From NCBI GenBank assembly GCA_964036045.1, contig OZ038385.1, forward strand, positions 60,173,919 to 60,237,918: a stretch of 64,000 bases of DNA, read 5' to 3'. This stretch comes from Eutreptiella sp. 'Long Island Sound 2002' (Eukaryota > Euglenozoa > Euglenophyceae > Eutreptiales > Eutreptiaceae). Positions 23,460-35,656 of the stretch are shown here, piece after piece. Positions within the stretch are counted from its first letter, which is position 1. Each line of letters begins with the position of its first letter. The notes below the pieces were generated by a model. The model was not told where the DNA came from and searched no databases. It saw nothing but the letters and a program-made list of their open reading frames with translations. A program made the position numbers and the translations under genes.

Positions 23460-24400
23460 GGAAGAGCCAGAAACTCAACGGTGGCGGCCCGGGGCGCTGG
23501 CGCCAAGTCGGCAAGTGCCCTCCCAAATCTGCGCAGTTTTGGGCCAAAAAGAGCCATTTTTCGCCCAAAATAGCCCCAAACCCGGGCGAAACGCCCAAAC
23601 GAAGGGGAACGGTGGCTACACCCCATGTGCGGCTTGACTTCGCCGTGTCAAAGAGCCCTCTAGTGCCCTTCAACTCCACAATATGTCCAAGAAACGGCCC
23701 AAAAAGGCATCAAAAAGCCCCAAAATCTGCGCAAAGTGCACCAATACCCCGAAACCAAGCACGGGCCGTATCTTGGGCTACGTGGCTCAAAATCCGATTC
23801 CGAGGGAACCTAGTCCACCCGCAACCCCCCACTTTTTGTGGTTTCCACCCCTCGGAATCGCCCAAACGGACGCCTAGACACCCGTACCAGTGGTCACTTG
23901 GTACAGCCGGAGGGCAGCCCGGCCTGCGCACGGCGGGGGCCAACGGTGGGCCCACCAGGGTCCCCGGGGCGAAAAAAAACATTTTTTCCAAAGTTGTTCC
24001 TAGACCACTTGGGATGCTCAAACGAGTGTTTTTAGCCCATCTTGAGCCCGAGTTTATGCGTTTTGGCCCCCGGAAAATCCCAAATGCCTTGAAAATGGGC
24101 CGTTTCAAGACCAAAAATGGGTCAAAAATGCGTCAAAAACGTGTTTTTCCAAAAGTGATCCTGGACCATTTGGAATGCTCAAACAAGTGTTTTTAGCCCA
24201 TTTTGAGCCCGAGTTTATGCGTTTTGGCCCCCGGAAAATCCCAAATGCCTTGAAAATGGGCCGTCGTGGGACCAAAAATGGGTCAAAAACGCGTCGAAAA
24301 CGCGTTTTTCCAAAAGTGGGCGTGGACCATTTGGGATGCTCAAACAAATGTTTTTACCCCATTTCGAGCCCAATTTAACCCAGCTTAGCACCTTCGGCCA
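23460..24400 (+). repeat. Diverged single copy of the 1.13-kb satellite
   Basis: Begins agaaactcaacggtggcggcc, as at 48120, 49312 and others, and continues with the same 'ccccactttttgtggtttcc' and 'ccaaaaatgggtcaaaaa' blocks. The last part (about 23990-24370) repeats a block of roughly 170 bp twice. It lies about 24 kb from the main array in the same orientation. Confidence 0.8.
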
Positions 24401-24488
24401 CATGTATGCACCAAGTTGTACCCTTCGCGCATACCTTAGAGCCGTATGGTGGAACCACCCAGAGTTGGGGAGAGGGGCGTAGATAAGA

Positions 24489-24489
<1 letters not shown>

Positions 24490-24545
<56 letters not shown>
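24490..24545. repeat. (AT)n microsatellite
   Basis: About 28 uninterrupted AT dinucleotides. Confidence 0.98.
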
Positions 24546-24548
<3 letters not shown>

Positions 24549-25639
24549 CCTCTAATCTACACCCACATGTTACCGTGGTGCTCGTCCTTCATCCTACATA
24601 TTTGGGTACATTGAAACCAGGAAATTTACCTACAATATTTTCAAAATTACCTGGAAAATTTTGTGTCATTTTCCCCGGAATCTGCCTTGCAGCGGTGCTT
24701 GCTGCTAGTCCGGTAAAAACGTACCCATAGCCTACACGAACTGCAGGTAATTTTACAGGCACATTTGACGGGTCATCCTAAAGGCAAAGCCTACACGAAC
24801 TGCAGGTAATTTTACAGGCATTGTGGCAAGGAACGTCCAAAAACTTATAGGTGCAGGTTCCCGGCAACGAGCATGCATAATCGTGGGTTTTTAACGTGTG
24901 CAAATGCACCTGGGGTACACAGGTGATTTTCAAACCTACGGAGGCAAGAAAGCATGGTATGAAAATTATGTAGGATGAGCACTACGGTGACATGTGCTAC
25001 AACCCACATAGGTTTAGGGGCAAGGGGGGGGGGGGCACAGCCACTGCAGAAAGCATGCCTGATCTGGTTAGGCATTCTGTCACAACAAGGACGACTAGCA
25101 GGGGACAGGGTCCCCCTCTCTTGGGGAAAATTTCGCCACCTTCCTGAAAGCATGGGGGGGGGGGGGGGCGTAGCAACGGGCCATACGCCGACTCCCCCCC
25201 ACTCTCGGACCACTTTCAGGGCGGGGGGGGGGGGTCAATTCCCGGCCACTATTGCTAGTGGCGCCCCAGCCACGTCGAACCATGCTTGTTTTCAGGGCAG
25301 AGTTGATGTATGTTCCGAAACCCGTTGGAGGAGCAAGGGCACTTCCATCACCCATGTTTTGGGACCCAGAGGAGGAGCACCCCACGAAGGGCACGCGACG
25401 CGTTCGTGCACACGATGTGCCACTGATGTACGTGCGCTCGTTGTGGGCACGTAGTGCGCGGAGGGAGATTTTTCTTTTGGGAAAGGCGTAGTGCGCGCGG
25501 TGCAAACAGGCCCCGGTGGAGAGGACGGAGGTGAAGAAAGGAGGCCTAAGAGCGCTTGTCCAAGGGACGATCAAAGTAGTCCTCATCATCGCTCGACTCA
25601 TCGCTTGTCGGACGCGCTCTTTTCCTTCCGGCCTCAAGA

Positions 25640-25800
25640 AGAGGGCGGAGATGCTACATCACCCCTGCATTCTCGGGGGTCCCCAAACAAATGGGGACAA
25701 AATCAGAATTGGCTGCCTAAACCCTACCTTCTGGGGGACCCACAAGTGGGCGGAAATGATACCTCAACCCTACTTTCTCAGGAATATCCATCAAAGGGGA
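25640..25800. repeat. Dispersed 'ctcgggggtcccc' repeat
   Basis: Motif order: ctacatcacccctgcattctcgggggtcccc, aatggggacaaaatcagaattggctgc, ttctgggggaccc, aagtgggcgga. Related copies lie near 13.68, 22.10 and 34.98-35.13 kb. Confidence 0.6.
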
Positions 25801-25884
25801 CAAAAACAAAGCATTAAAAAAAACAAACAAAAACAAAAACAAAAAATTTCCCATGGTGTTCTTGACCCTTCCGGTGGTCCGGTA

Positions 25885-25965
25885 GTTTGCCCCCACTTGG
25901 GTTTGACCCCGGGACTATTCAGTTGCAGGGGCACTGCTTTACCACTAGGGTATGGCCCAACTCTG
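25885..25965 (-). repeat. tRNA-like patch, minus strand
   Basis: A-box-like taccctagtggtaaagcag and B box ggggtcaaaccc on the minus strand. The anticodon arm is irregular. Probably a SINE head. Confidence 0.4.
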
Positions 25966-26068
25966 ACATACCTCTGCACAGGGGTGGTATTCATATTTGG
26001 TCCAATTTGGTTTTCATCCATTATTGGGTCCTCCCTAAGAAACTGAGTATTTTGAGTATAGACACATT

Positions 26069-29000
26069 GCTTAGGCGTCACAAGTTGCCCGCCCCCCACC
26101 TGGCGCTATGGCCCACGGAAGTCCATGTTGTAGTGAGGAGAAAAGTATGTGAAAAGGGGTGTTATTTTGGGGGTATCTATCCCCCCCCCGGTGGCAATAG
26201 GCAAAATGAAGGTATGTATGTGAAATATATGCCGTTATTTCTATTTCTAGCTACACACAAATTTTCGAAATAAAGATACCAAATCACAAAAATATGGTGG
26301 TATTCTACATTTAGACCATTGCATTCCTCTACTAGGGGGGGGGGGGGGAGTCTATCTATTATTACTTTTACCCCTTGGTTCCAGGGTTACCACAAAACCC
26401 ACGTATACAGCACAAGTAAAAGAACAGCAAAAATATGGGTCATTGAAAAACAAATGAAACTACCCCCAAAGCATATACGTCTATTTCCTTTTTTTATGAA
26501 CCTGGCCGAAATTTCGGCCAGTTTGTGCCAAAAAAATCAAAACACATGGTAGTATTCACCAGACAGGCCCAAGCTGGCCGAAATTTCGGCCAGGTCCTTC
26601 AAAACTTGAAATAACGCCACAGAAATGGATACCTTTGAGGTTTTTTGCAAGCTGGCCGAAATTGAGGCCAGCTTTTCCATTGGTTCCATTGGAAACATGC
26701 ATGTGTATATACACCTTTTAACGCTTCTGGCCGAAATTTCGGCCAGCTTTTTGGTTTAACGTTGAATGACTATACTCATTTTCATTTTTTTAAGGGCTGG
26801 CCGAAATTTCTCCCAGCTCTCTGGTCTAATCACGTTTCATACGTTCATATTCGGCTTTTTTCCCAGTCGGGTCCAAAAACATCAAAACACATGGTGTTAT
26901 TCACGAGACAGGCCCAAGCTGGCCGAAATTTCGGCCAGGTCCTTCAAAACTTGAAATAACGTCACAGAAATGGATACCTTTGAGGTTTTTTGCAAGCTGG
27001 CCGAAATTGAGGCCAGCTTTTCCATTGGTTCCATTGGAAACATCCATGTGTATATACACCTTTTAACGCTTCTGGCCGAAATTTCGGCCAGCTTTTTGGT
27101 TTAGTGTTGAATGACTATACTCATTTTCATTTTTTTAAGGGCTGGCCGAAATTTCTCCCAGCTCTGTGCTCTAATCACCATTCATACCCTCATATTCGGC
27201 TTTTTTTGTTGGTGTGGCCGAAATTTCGGCCAGCATTTCCTGTTTCTACGCATATCAGCAATTGTTTTCCCATCCAACACATTCTTCTTGGTTCCAGGGG
27301 TTCCACAAAAGCCACCTATGCACCACAAGTAAAAGAGCAGCAAAGATACGGTTCATTGAACAGCAAACAAAACTACCCCCAAAGGATATACGTGTATTTC
27401 CTATTTTTATTAACCTGCCGAAATTTCGGCCAGCTTTTCCAAGAACATCAAAACACATGGTCTTATTCACCGGACAGGCCCAAGCTGGCCGAAATTTCGG
27501 CCACGTCCTTCAAAAGTTGAAGTAACGTCACCGAAATGGATACCTATGACGGTAGACATGCGCAAAGAGCACAGGTGCACTGACATTTGAAGATGGTGTA
27601 CAATGTACCACACTCAATGACAAGCAAATACTTGCCAACTGACAAATCCACACAGGCTATGGGAAAAAACAATAGCAGTACACCAAAAACACTTAGGGAC
27701 GCAGATGCTGGCCGAAATTTCGGCCAACCTTCGTACCGGCAAACAATATAACCCGTTGGGAATGGCAGTAGGCAACAGGAGACATACGAATGACTTTATA
27801 AAAAAGAAGATCTTGGATGTAATCCACAGGCGGTGCGGCCTTGAGATCGTCATAGCGCCGCTGCACACGATCCTCGGATAATTTATGAACGTGGCCAATG
27901 CTTCGGTCGTGGTCTATTACAATTTGGTCAAAGAAAACTTTTATTTTGGTTGTTGACGTGACCCAGTCGGATAACGTGATGGTGGTTGATGAATTTTTCA
28001 TTGGTGTTGCCCTAGGCTTCCCTTGAAGTCCCTCTGTGCTTGCCTTATCCCCGTCCGGTTGATGGGCAGGTTGGGATTGCCCATTTTCGGACGCAGCTTC
28101 AGCTCGAGGGGAAATAAGCACCTCCTGTGAATCCAGTGCAGGCTCGGTCATAAAAAAGGATGCTACAGCAGGGGATTTCATGGAAGGAGAAATAACAAAA
28201 GTGGCAATAACAAGCGCAATTCAACACAAAATGGCCCAAAATCGACGTCTTGACACGAATGATGGAATACCATAGCCGAAATTTCGGCCAGCCATGCACT
28301 GGATGTGAAACCACTCTTCAAAATTGGGTTGCCGAGAAGCTGGCCGAAATTTCGGCCAGAAATGTGTGTCATTTGGAATCAGGGGTCCACATAAGGCAAC
28401 TTTGGCCGAAATTTCGGCCAGCAAAATGCAAAACAGAGAATGTACACACAAAACAGTGGCAATGCGTGGCACACACCCAATACGAGCATGACAGTTATAG
28501 TAATACCAGAAGACATTAACGCTGTGAGAAGAAAGCAGCTTTATAGGAGTGTACGGTGTAATATTTATGCACAGCAAGAATTGCAAGTTGGCAGAAATTT
28601 CGGCCAGATGTTTTGGATGGGAAAACAATTGCTAATATGCGCAGAAATGGGACACACTGGCCGAAATTTCGGCCACACCGGCAAAAAAGCGGGATACGAG
28701 TGTATGAAAGGTGATTAGAGCACAGAGCTGGGAGAAATTTCGGCCAGCCCTTAAAAAAATGAAAATGAGTATAGTCATTTAACACTAAACCAAAAAGCTG
28801 GCCGAAATTTCGGCCAGAAGCGTTAAAAGGTGTATATACACATGCATGTTTCCAATGGAACCAATGGAAAAGCTGGCCTCAATTTCGGCCAACTTCCAAA
28901 AAAGCTCAAAGGTATCCATTTCCGTGACGTTATTTCAAGTTTTGAAGGACCTGGCCGAAATTTCGGCCAGCTTGGGCCTGTCTGGTGAATACTACCATGT

Positions 29001-30006
29001 GTTTTGATTTTTTTGGCACACACTGGCAAAAAAGCCGAATATGAGCGTATGAAAGGTGATTAGACCAGAGAGCTGGGAGAAATTTCGGCCAGCCCTTAAA
29101 AAAATGAAAATGAGTATAGTCATTCAACGTTAAACCAAAAAGCTGGCCGAAATTTCGGCCAGAAGCGTTAAAAAGTGGATATACACATGCATGTTTCCAA
29201 TGGAACCAATGGAAAAGCTGGCCTCAATTTCGGCCAACTTCCAAAAAACCTAGAGGTATCCATTTCTGTGACGTTATTTAAATTTTTGAAGGACCTGGCC
29301 GAAATTTCGGCCAGCTTGGGCCTGTCTCGTGAATAAGACCATGTGTTTTGATGTTCTTGGAAAAGCTGGCCGAAATTTCGGCCAGGTTAATAAAAATAGG
29401 AAATACACGTATATCCTTTGTGGGTAGTTTTGTTTGCTGTTCAATGAACCGTATCTTTGCTGTTCTTTCACTTGTGGTGTATAGGTCGGTTTTGTGGAAC
29501 CCCTGGAACCAAGAAGAATGTGTTGGATGGGAAAACAATTGCTGATATGCGCAGAAAGAGGAAATGCTGGCCGAAATTTCGGCCACACCAACAAAAAAAA
29601 GCCCAGTATAAGTGTATGAATGGTGATTAGAGCAGAGAGCTGGGAGAAATTTCGGCCAGCCCTTAAAAAAATGAAAATGAGTATAGTCATTCAACATTAA
29701 ACCAAAAAGCTGGCCGAAATTTCGGCCAGAAGCGTTAAAAGGTGTATATACACATGGATGTTTCCAATGGAGCCCAAAAGCTGGCCTCAAGTTCGGCCAG
29801 CTTGCAAAAAACCTCAAACATGATACACTAGATGAAGCGGATACCTAAGGCTAACACATCACCACCTATTTCAATGCATGTCACACAACGCTGGTACCAA
29901 CATTGCTCACATATGTCAAATAGCATACTCAAACTAGAAATGTAGAATATTCTCACATCGTGCGTATATGGGGTCCTAGAGGGCGGGCAACTTGTGACGC
30001 CTAAGC
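26069..30006. mobile_element. 3.94-kb foldback-type DNA element with palindrome-studded arms
   Basis: The ends are inverted repeats beginning GCTTAGGCGTCACAAGTTGC (26 bp identical; 26069-26094 and 29981-30006). The element is flanked by ATT at 26066-26068 and 30007-30009, a 3-bp target duplication. The host sequence is itself a dispersed repeat: 'gtatagacacat' then 'gggtgaaaac', found without insertion at 35420-35445. Inside, arms about 26370-27530 and 28600-29800 are largely inverted copies of each other. Both carry the perfect palindrome CTGGCCGAAATTTCGGCCAG or its 16-bp core; I counted 18 perfect cores (26504 to 29712) plus about a dozen variants. A non-repetitive centre (27.7-28.2 kb) holds one ORF. 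The class (Harbinger-like, CACTA-like or other 3-bp duplicators) cannot be fixed from the ends alone. Confidence 0.8.
27693..28181 (-). CDS. 162-codon ORF at the centre of the foldback element
   Basis: I do not recognise it. Residues 1-65 are Ser/Pro/Gln-rich. From about 68 it reads TLSDWVTSTTKIKVFF, DQIVIDHDRSIGHVHKL and RVQRRYDDLKAAPPVDYIQDL, a more protein-like, probably helical part. The last 12 or so residues run into a copy of the 16-bp palindrome, so the natural C-terminus is likely lost. It is the only sizeable non-repeat ORF of the element and may be a remnant of a larger protein or a captured host exon. Confidence 0.35.
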   Translation of the reverse strand: MKSPAVASFFMTEPALDSQEVLISPRAEAASENGQSQPAHQPDGDKASTEGLQGKPRATPMKNSSTTITLSDWVTSTTKIKVFFDQIVIDHDRSIGHVHKLSEDRVQRRYDDLKAAPPVDYIQDLLFYKVIRMSPVAYCHSQRVILFAGTKVGRNFGQHLRP

Positions 30007-30660
30007 ATTGGGTGAAAACCCATTTTTTCACCCTCTACGAATTCAAGCAAAATTTGCTTCGGGCGCCTTCGGCGCCCATGGTCCGGCACTTTCCGGCCAA
30101 TTTCCAGGGGGGGGGGGGGAGTCGGCATAAAGGGTCTGGTGCCGGCGAGCCCCCCGTGCCTGAAGGACGAAATTTTCCCACAAAATTGTCCCCCCATAAA
30201 AACCTCCCCCCCACGTGTAGAAAGAGGTAAATGAAGTGGCGATGGGTTGCACAGCTCCTCATGCAACTTACCTAGCTTGCTGATATGGCCAACCACCCTC
30301 CAAAGAAACAATGGGCGGACAAAAACAAAACCAAAGTCACCCCAATGTGGGGGGGGGGGGGGGTGGCCTATTGTGGGACCCATCCTCCCTCCCACCCCAT
30401 CATCACCTTTGAGACAAACATGACAAAGCGAAAACTAGTTCCGCAAAACATTTCAACCGGCCACATAACATTTTGATGGTGATTATCTGTTTCTCTCGCT
30501 CCCTTGCTGCTTTCCTAGTGTTCTTTTGAACTGTAACTTTTGAACTGTAACAAAAATCATCAAATGCCTGTGTCAAAAGAGCAAAAGCCGGTGGAATAAT
30601 TGTCATTTTCATTCCTTGTCGGCGAACACTGAGTAGAAGCCTTCAAGAACCATGCCACGG
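30007..30660. other. Intronic repeats, no gene
   Basis: Continues the host repeat of the foldback insertion: gggtgaaaac, then gggcgccttcggcgccc, a G-run at 30109 and agtcggcat. The 35.4-35.55 kb copy has the same order. A second G-run lies at 30345-30363. No coding evidence. Confidence 0.55.
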
Positions 30661-30741
30661 CCTCAACAATAGCAATTTTATGGCTCTCATGGGGCCCATG
30701 GCCAGGGCTTCATGGGCCTAGCGGCACTACATGGGACTCAT

Positions 30742-31253
30742 GGTTTTGGTATGTGGCCCCTGCCCAGCACCCTGCCCAGCACCCTGCCATGTACCCAAAC
30801 CCATGGTCCCTAGACCCTGGCCCCCATGCTGCACATAGAACTCACAAAGAACAGATCACAGATCACAGAAAATGACACAGTATTTGCTGCCCTCGCATGG
30901 GGTACGATGTGGCCACGAAGGCCGCGCACTCAGCGCAAGATAGTGCAAGGACAAGCGAGAAGTCAAACGATCCCCGCTAAAGACCATCAACTGCCAGGAA
31001 CAGGGGTGATAATGCAAGGGGAGACTCACTGAGGGGGGGGCTGCCTGCAGTCCCGCCAAGCTGTAGCCCCCTCCCCGCAAAACCCTCAATTTTCCCGGAA
31101 AACTTCGGTTTTGGTATGTGGACCGTGCCCAGCACCCTGCCCTGTACCTAGACACTTGGTCCCTGGACCCTAGCCCCCCTGCTACACCCAAAACCCACAA
31201 AGAACAGACCACAAATCACAGAAAACGACACAGTATTTGCTGCCCCCGCATGG
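30742..31253 (-). repeat. 3' terminal block B2-A2-B1 of the YR retrotransposon
   Basis: B2 (30742-30900) and B1 (31107-31253) both run from ggttttggtatgtgg to tttgctgcccycgcatgg, with about 85% identity by eye; B2 has an extra 'ccctgcccagca'. Between them A2 (30959-31040) matches A1 at 42126: gaagtcaaacga, catcaactgccaggaaca, ggtgataatgcaagggg, then gactcactgagggggg. Confidence 0.85.
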
Positions 31254-31729
31254 TAAAAAACCAAATTGCAGCACCCCCTTGTCGTGAACTGCCCACCTGG
31301 AGGGGAGAAGAGAGGGGGAAAGGAGGAAGAGGAGAGCAAGAAGCAGCGCAGGAATCAGCGCAGGCGCCGTGGATGTCAGTATAATATATACGTGGGGGCG
31401 CCCGGGGCTAGTAAGCAACACAGGCTGCAGGCCCTGCGGCACCGGCCCACACAGAACCAGGCTAGTGCTTGCTGAGGCTGGTCCAAAATAAGCAGGCCCT
31501 GCACCAGCCGAGGGGGCCTGCTTGCTAGTCGGCAAATGGGTGCTGTTTTCTGCCCCCCCCCCCCTCCGGTCCCGACAGGGGCTGCCAAAAAGGGCTGTAC
31601 ATATATATGTGGGGGCGGCCTAGTGTAAGTGCAGGGTGCAGTGCATGATAGTGCAGAGCAAACGAGTGCTGGTGCAGCACGGTGCGACTAAACAAAACGT
31701 GACGCTGGTTCACCCCCCTCCCAAGCTCA

Positions 31730-33605
31730 TTAGGGGTGGACACTCTTGTCCCTGTCCGCCACTACTCCCCAGGGCGGCCACTGTGGAGACCGGTCCCACA
31801 AGGCCTCCTTAGCCGCCGCCTCCAAGATTGCTTCCTGCGCGCCCCTCCCGTCAAGGGCCCTGCTAGTGGGGTCTGCCGGGTTGAGGCCATAGGGCGCCCA
31901 CGCTGCGCTGCGGTGATAGTGACGCCTACCCACCTGAGCTTGTGGGCAACACGTTGTAGGATCCGCTGCTGCCGCGGTTTGGTAGTGCTGGCGTGCCCCC
32001 ACAGTAGCTGGGCGATGGCGCCCGCATTATCCCCAATCAGCAGTAGCTGGCGTGCGCTGTGACTGATGGCCTCGTCAAGGGCAACGACGGTGCCCCATAG
32101 TTTAGCCAATGGCTGGTTGGTGATCCAAGGCGGGCAGGGCTCCAGTGCCGCCCTGGTCGGCCCCGAAGAGCCCACCACGTACGATGACCGGTCACCCATG
32201 GTCAGTCCCGTGCGCGCCGCATCCACGAAGAAACTGTGAGCCGGGGGTGCGTCAGCGGTGCCGTCTACGGTGTCGGGTTCCCACCCGCGGCCGCTCGTGG
32301 CAATAGCCTCGCAAACGCCGCGCACGACAGCTGGGGGACAACGCCAGGCCCACCTAGGCCCCCACGTGAGCCAGACCCTGGCCCCCGCGAGGAAAGGTCC
32401 CGTCATGTTCCCCGGCCTGCCCAGCCACCCCACCTTGCCGAGGAGCCTTCGTAGCTGGACATAGCTGAAGTGGCACGGGGCGAGACGGACCCAGGCTAGG
32501 ATAGCAGTTGCCACGGAAGACGGCAAAGGGGCTATGTGCCTGCGGCTCAGGTCCAACGCCTTCCCCATCCATGCGATCCGGCGCTGGGGCACCAGTTCGG
32601 ACTTGTCATTGACCAGGAATCCGGCCCGCCGGACTTTGTATGCAGCGTCCTTGGCCACTGCCGCCACTTGAGCTGGGTCCCGTCCAATGAAGAGCACATC
32701 GTCCAGATATTGTACGACGATGACTCAATCAGGGCGAAGGTCGCGGAATAGGTTGGCTATGAGGGCCTGGACGAGACCCGGGCCTGGTGCCAACCGAATG
32801 GCACCGCGAGGAGGGAGGGCGTACATGCGGTTGACGGCCGCAACCCGAATGGTGCCTGCTAGGTCGGGTGGCAGGCACATACTTCGGTAGCAGTTGGCAA
32901 TGTCAAGCTTGGCACCCCAGAGCCCATCCTCATTGCGGGTCCGCTGGCTCTGGCACACGTGCGCATAAGTACTGCCAGCGCCTCCAGCGACATAGGTTTG
33001 AAGCGGCGTGCTTTGAAGCGGCACCTGCTATGGTACATGCGCATGTTAACGATGAGCGCGCACTTGCGTTCGTTCTTCCACTTGACGAAGACTGCTGCAT
33101 TTGCCGCGCCATCCACAAGGTCGACGAGGCCTTGGCCATGCTGCGTCTGCAGCAGTGCGGCGACCTTCGGACACCTTGAGGGCGGTAGGGCCCCCACCCG
33201 CAATCGTGCTCCTCCGAAGTCGGGGTCCGCCCACTCGTCCCACACATCCGGCGGTACTGGCACAAAGCCCGCCGGACCAAGTCCGTGGGCCGCCAGCTCC
33301 ACCGTGACCTTGGAGCGGTCGTGTAACTTCGTGGATGAGCCCCCATCAAGTGGGAGCTGGCCCTAGGCCAGGATGTGGAGGACCTGTTCAGCAAACACCA
33401 CGTCCTCAAGGGCTGCCCCCGCCTTCCACAAGGGCCTATCGCCTGCCCACTTCAGCGCCTCCGCCCAACACAATTGCAGTTGATCCCGTGCTGCCCCCAT
33501 GTCCGCCTGGAGGGCCTTGGCGATGTGCTCCGCTGCCTCGTCCAGATGGTCGTTCCAGTCTAGGCCGCACTGCACGCACCTGGCTGTCGCCAGCCGTACC
33601 TCCAC
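31730..33605 (-). pseudogene. pol: Reverse transcriptase / RNase H of the YR retrotransposon
   Basis: Order on the minus strand: a linker (33605-33363), an RT fingers region (KNERKCALIVNMRMYHSRCR, then RFKPMSLEAL), palm motif A (AKLDIANCYRSM) and motif C YLDD with its two catalytic Asp (about 32703-32714). A thumb region and RNase H follow, with FFVDAA, LDEAI, IGDNAGAIAQLL and NPADPTSR giving the D-E-D-D set. Lesions: TAG near 33363, a frameshift near 32950, TGA ten codons before YLDD (about 32730) and a frameshift near 31905. It would copy the element RNA into DNA; this copy cannot. Confidence 0.8.
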
Positions 33606-33989
33606 CTGCGGGTCGTGGGCGGCCAGGGGCCCCTGCGGCGGTCACTTGGGTGCCTCGGGTGTAGGTTGGGGTAATGGCAGTGCGCGGTTGCCGCGCACTG
33701 CTGGCGGGCTGTGCGCCCGGTCGTTGGGCTGGTGGGGCTGAGGCCCCGCGCCCTCATCTGCGGACACTTTTGGGTTGTCGAGCGGCCATGCGAGCCACTG
33801 TGTCGGGCGACTCGTCATCAATGGAGCCCAGTATGATGGGCTTGTGCACGTTGGCGCCGGGGCGCACACCGGGCCCTTCGTCATGACTGTTGCCAAGGCG
33901 GAATTTGAGGCACCACCCTCCTTTCGTGCCGGCGCCTGGGGACCCAGCGCTCCCAGCAGCCACACTTGGTAGGCGTGGACAGGCGCGAT

Positions 33990-34760
33990 CCGGCATGTAA
34001 ATCCTGCCGCCGGCCAGGGTACGTCATCAAGGAGGAAGGACGTCCATCCAGGCAGTGGGCTGGCGTAGCGGTCTGCCTCTGCCTCAGAGTCCCACCTACT
34101 AGCTGCTGCAATGGAGCACAGGGCCGCCCCGAATGCACGCCGGGCCGCCGCCCCTCCCCTTCTCGAAGCATGGCAGCCCATGCGTTCCCATCCCAAGCCA
34201 GCCAGCAAGGCCCAGAGGGCGTCTTGTAGGATGTACGAGGCTCCCACAATCGGCACGTGTGCGGGGCACTGCTTGACCCACGGTGGGCCGCCATGGCAGC
34301 CCGCCACTCTTCCGCCCACGCCCCCAGACTGGTGGTGCGCCAGTCATCCGCTCTCTTGTCGTCGAAGAAGGAGACGGCACACCGGGATGCCAAGTCCCTC
34401 GGCCTGCAGCTGGCGGCCTCTCCGGCACGAAGAAATGCAACAAATGAGAGGACTGGAAATCCGAGCACGAGCCAGTCCCAGCTGGTGCGGGTCCCCTTCG
34501 CCATGGTCCGCAACGTGGTGAGCTCTGCCTACACTTGGGTGGGCCTCGGTGCTGCCGACACCACCCCTGCCCCATTGGCCACGAGCCAGTGCTATGGTCG
34601 TACAGTGGGGTGGATGCAGGGCAGCTTTTCCACCATCCTGACGGCTGAGATGACCCCGCACAGAGTGCTGGGTTGCTGTCCCATGGCCGCTCGCTGCACA
34701 AGGTACTTGGAGAGAGCGTCATGCGGCTCAATGTCGTGCCCACGGGCCCACTTTCCGGCC
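33990..34760 (-). pseudogene. Tyrosine recombinase, core-binding and catalytic domains
   Basis: The N-terminal helical core-binding domain reads DALSKYLVQRAAMGQ, then PSTLCGVISAVRMVEKL. The catalytic domain has the first Arg in FVAFLRAGEA (codon at about 34427-34429). After a frameshift in 34.2-34.4 kb come HASRRGGA (His and second Arg, about 34161-34172), the Trp of ASRWDSEAEA and the nucleophile Tyr of DRYAS (34065-34067). All key residues are present but in different frames, and a stop lies at 34592. The start of this protein is further upstream: codons KWAEGTVMRWTLRDL at 35583-35656 and, across the inserted transposon, ADDLQHPLALAIR at 40809-40850. Its job would be integration of circular cDNA. 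Confidence 0.8.
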
Positions 34761-35582
34761 ACTTTCAGGGAGGGGGGGGGGCGGTGGGTCGGGGGCGGGT
34801 CTGGGGGCCACCCTAAAGGGGGGGGCTCCCGGACCCCAACATATATATGGCTTAAAATGACCGCCTTATCGCGCTCATCATTTTGAGGTATGTATGTTGT
34901 GGTAAAAAAATTCAAACGGGGAGGGGGGGGCATGGTAGGTGGTACTTTTCTTTGAGGGCGTAGCACCCCCAGCCACGTTAGCCCTGCATGCTCTAGGGTC
35001 CCCGGAAAAGGGGACAAAATCAGAAAATCGCTACTTCCTACTTCACCCGTGCCTTCTCGGGGGCCCAAAAGTGGGCGGAATTGCTACGTTACCCTTGTGT
35101 TCTCGGGGATCCCGAGAAAAAAGGACAAAAAGAGAAGTAGCTGCGGAACCCTTGCCTTTGGAAGGTAGATTCATGATGAGCCATGGGAAAAAAGAGAAAA
35201 AACAAAATCAAACCTTCAACCATCCGTGTCCTCCACTGCCTCACATTCACCAGCACTAAGATTTGAACCCAGGACCTTCCACTGCAATTGCAGAGTGCCA
35301 CCAACTAGGGCACTCACCATCACTGAATATGTATGCTTTCAGGTGAGATGATGATTTTGCACTAGCTGAGAAAAAGCCAATTTTTGTCCTTTGTTGAATT
35401 CTCCTGAAAATCCCGAGTATATTGAGTATAGACACATGGGGTGAAAACACATTTTTGTATCCTTTGCCATATCAAGCAAAATTGCTTACGCCACCTTTGG
35501 TGCCAATGGTCCGGCACTTTCAAGCCGATTTCCAGGCAGGGGGGGGGGGGGAGTCGGCATCAAGCCCCCCCCCCCCCCCGTG
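34761..35582. repeat. Repeat insertion within the recombinase gene
   Basis: About 0.8 kb of non-coding DNA separates two parts of the recombinase. It holds G- and C-runs, the 'ctcgggggcccaaa' dispersed repeat (34.98-35.13 kb), a minus-strand tRNA-like patch (35255-35320, B box gggttcaaatct, A box tgccctagttggtgg) and an intact copy of the 'gtatagacacat-gggtgaaaac' repeat (35420-35445). Exact borders are blurred by G-runs on both sides. Confidence 0.6.
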
Positions 35583-35656
35583 GTCCGGCCAGTGCGCAGC
35601 AAACCGGCCAAGGTCGCGGAGCGTCCAACGCATGACCGTTCCTTCGGCCCACTTGC

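Noticed and set aside
26504-29727. CRISPR-like array of palindromic repeats
   Set aside because: Spacing is irregular, the intervening sequence is itself repeated and inverted, and the window is eukaryotic.
26319-29817. ORFs with repeated LAEISA / AGRNFG phrases
   Set aside because: The phrases are translations of the palindrome gctggccgaaatttcggcc in different frames.
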